A stretch of DNA of 31,198 bases. Source: a virus. Every line of letters starts with the position of its first letter. The first letter of the stretch is position 1. Shown here piece by piece: positions 31,188 to 31,198 of the stretch. Below the pieces are notes generated by a model. The model was not told where the DNA came from. It worked only from the letters and a program-made list of their open reading frames with translations, and ran no database searches. A program made the position numbers and the translations under genes. Where the stretch lies: IMG/VR virus record IMGVR_UViG_3300030202_000851, positions 1-31,198 of that record. The stretch is one strand, 5' to 3'.

Positions 31188-31198
31188 ATGACAAGCAA
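31188..31198 (+). CDS. Start of a further gene, cut by the window end
   Basis: An ATG with codons for M-T-S-K at the right edge, preceded by the strong ribosome site AGAAAGGAG and a 38-base gap. Only four residues are seen, so no function can be given. Confidence 0.5.

Noticed and set aside
1-31198. tRNA genes, CRISPR arrays, insertion sequences, integrase or attachment sites
   Set aside because: I looked for cloverleaf-like arms, regularly spaced repeats, transposase motifs and recombinase catalytic motifs and saw none that hold up.

Overview
The window is a segment of a tailed, probably short-tailed (podovirus-like) phage genome. Genes are tightly packed with TAATG, TGATG and ATGA junctions and nearly all lie on the + strand. 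A P22 gp10-like stabilization/tail-hub protein, three very large ejection-type proteins and marine-phage-style tail fibres fit a marine podovirus infecting a Gram-negative (perhaps alphaproteobacterial) host. The host assignment is inference. No integrase, RNA polymerase, terminase, tRNA or CRISPR array is visible.

Layout. (a) 1-13656, + strand: late genes. They are the end of a tail fibre, a second fibre or receptor-binding protein, a stabilization/hub protein, a run of internal virion (ejection) proteins, a GH24 lysozyme and a membrane-anchored coiled-coil protein. (b) 13653-15089, - strand: a lone SNF2-type helicase, convergent with the late genes so tightly that the stop codons overlap. 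(c) 15090-15349: a divergent control region with 7-bp tandem repeats, a palindrome and a phage-specific element repeated near 29.3 kb. (d) 15350-21552, + strand: replication genes, namely an SSB-like protein with an acidic tail, an archaeo-eukaryotic-type primase, a UvrD-like SF1 helicase and a DUF932 protein. (e) 21698-26941: a structured leader, then a set I interpret as a DNA-base hypermodification cassette. It holds a protein related to the helical domain of 5-hmdU DNA kinases (aGPT-PPlase family), an NrdR-type zinc ribbon, a TET-associated-type glycosyltransferase (TAGT), a radical SAM/SPASM enzyme, a thymidylate-synthase homologue with hydroxymethylase-like substitutions, an Nmad1-like protein and a tiny zinc-ribbon protein. 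(f) 26910-31198: family-A DNA polymerase (Leu at the 762 position), a YfbR-like HD nucleotidase, then small accessory genes and DNA-binding regulators.

Proposed workings. The TS homologue may make 5-hydroxymethyl-dUMP, with the HD phosphatase adjusting deoxynucleotide pools. The polymerase would incorporate the modified nucleotide. The HMUDK-hel/aGPT-type protein, the glycosyltransferase and the radical SAM enzyme would then decorate the hydroxymethyl group in DNA, shielding the genome from host nucleases. The family assignments rest on visible motifs. The pathway, its order and its product are inference. This cassette is the most interesting part of the window.
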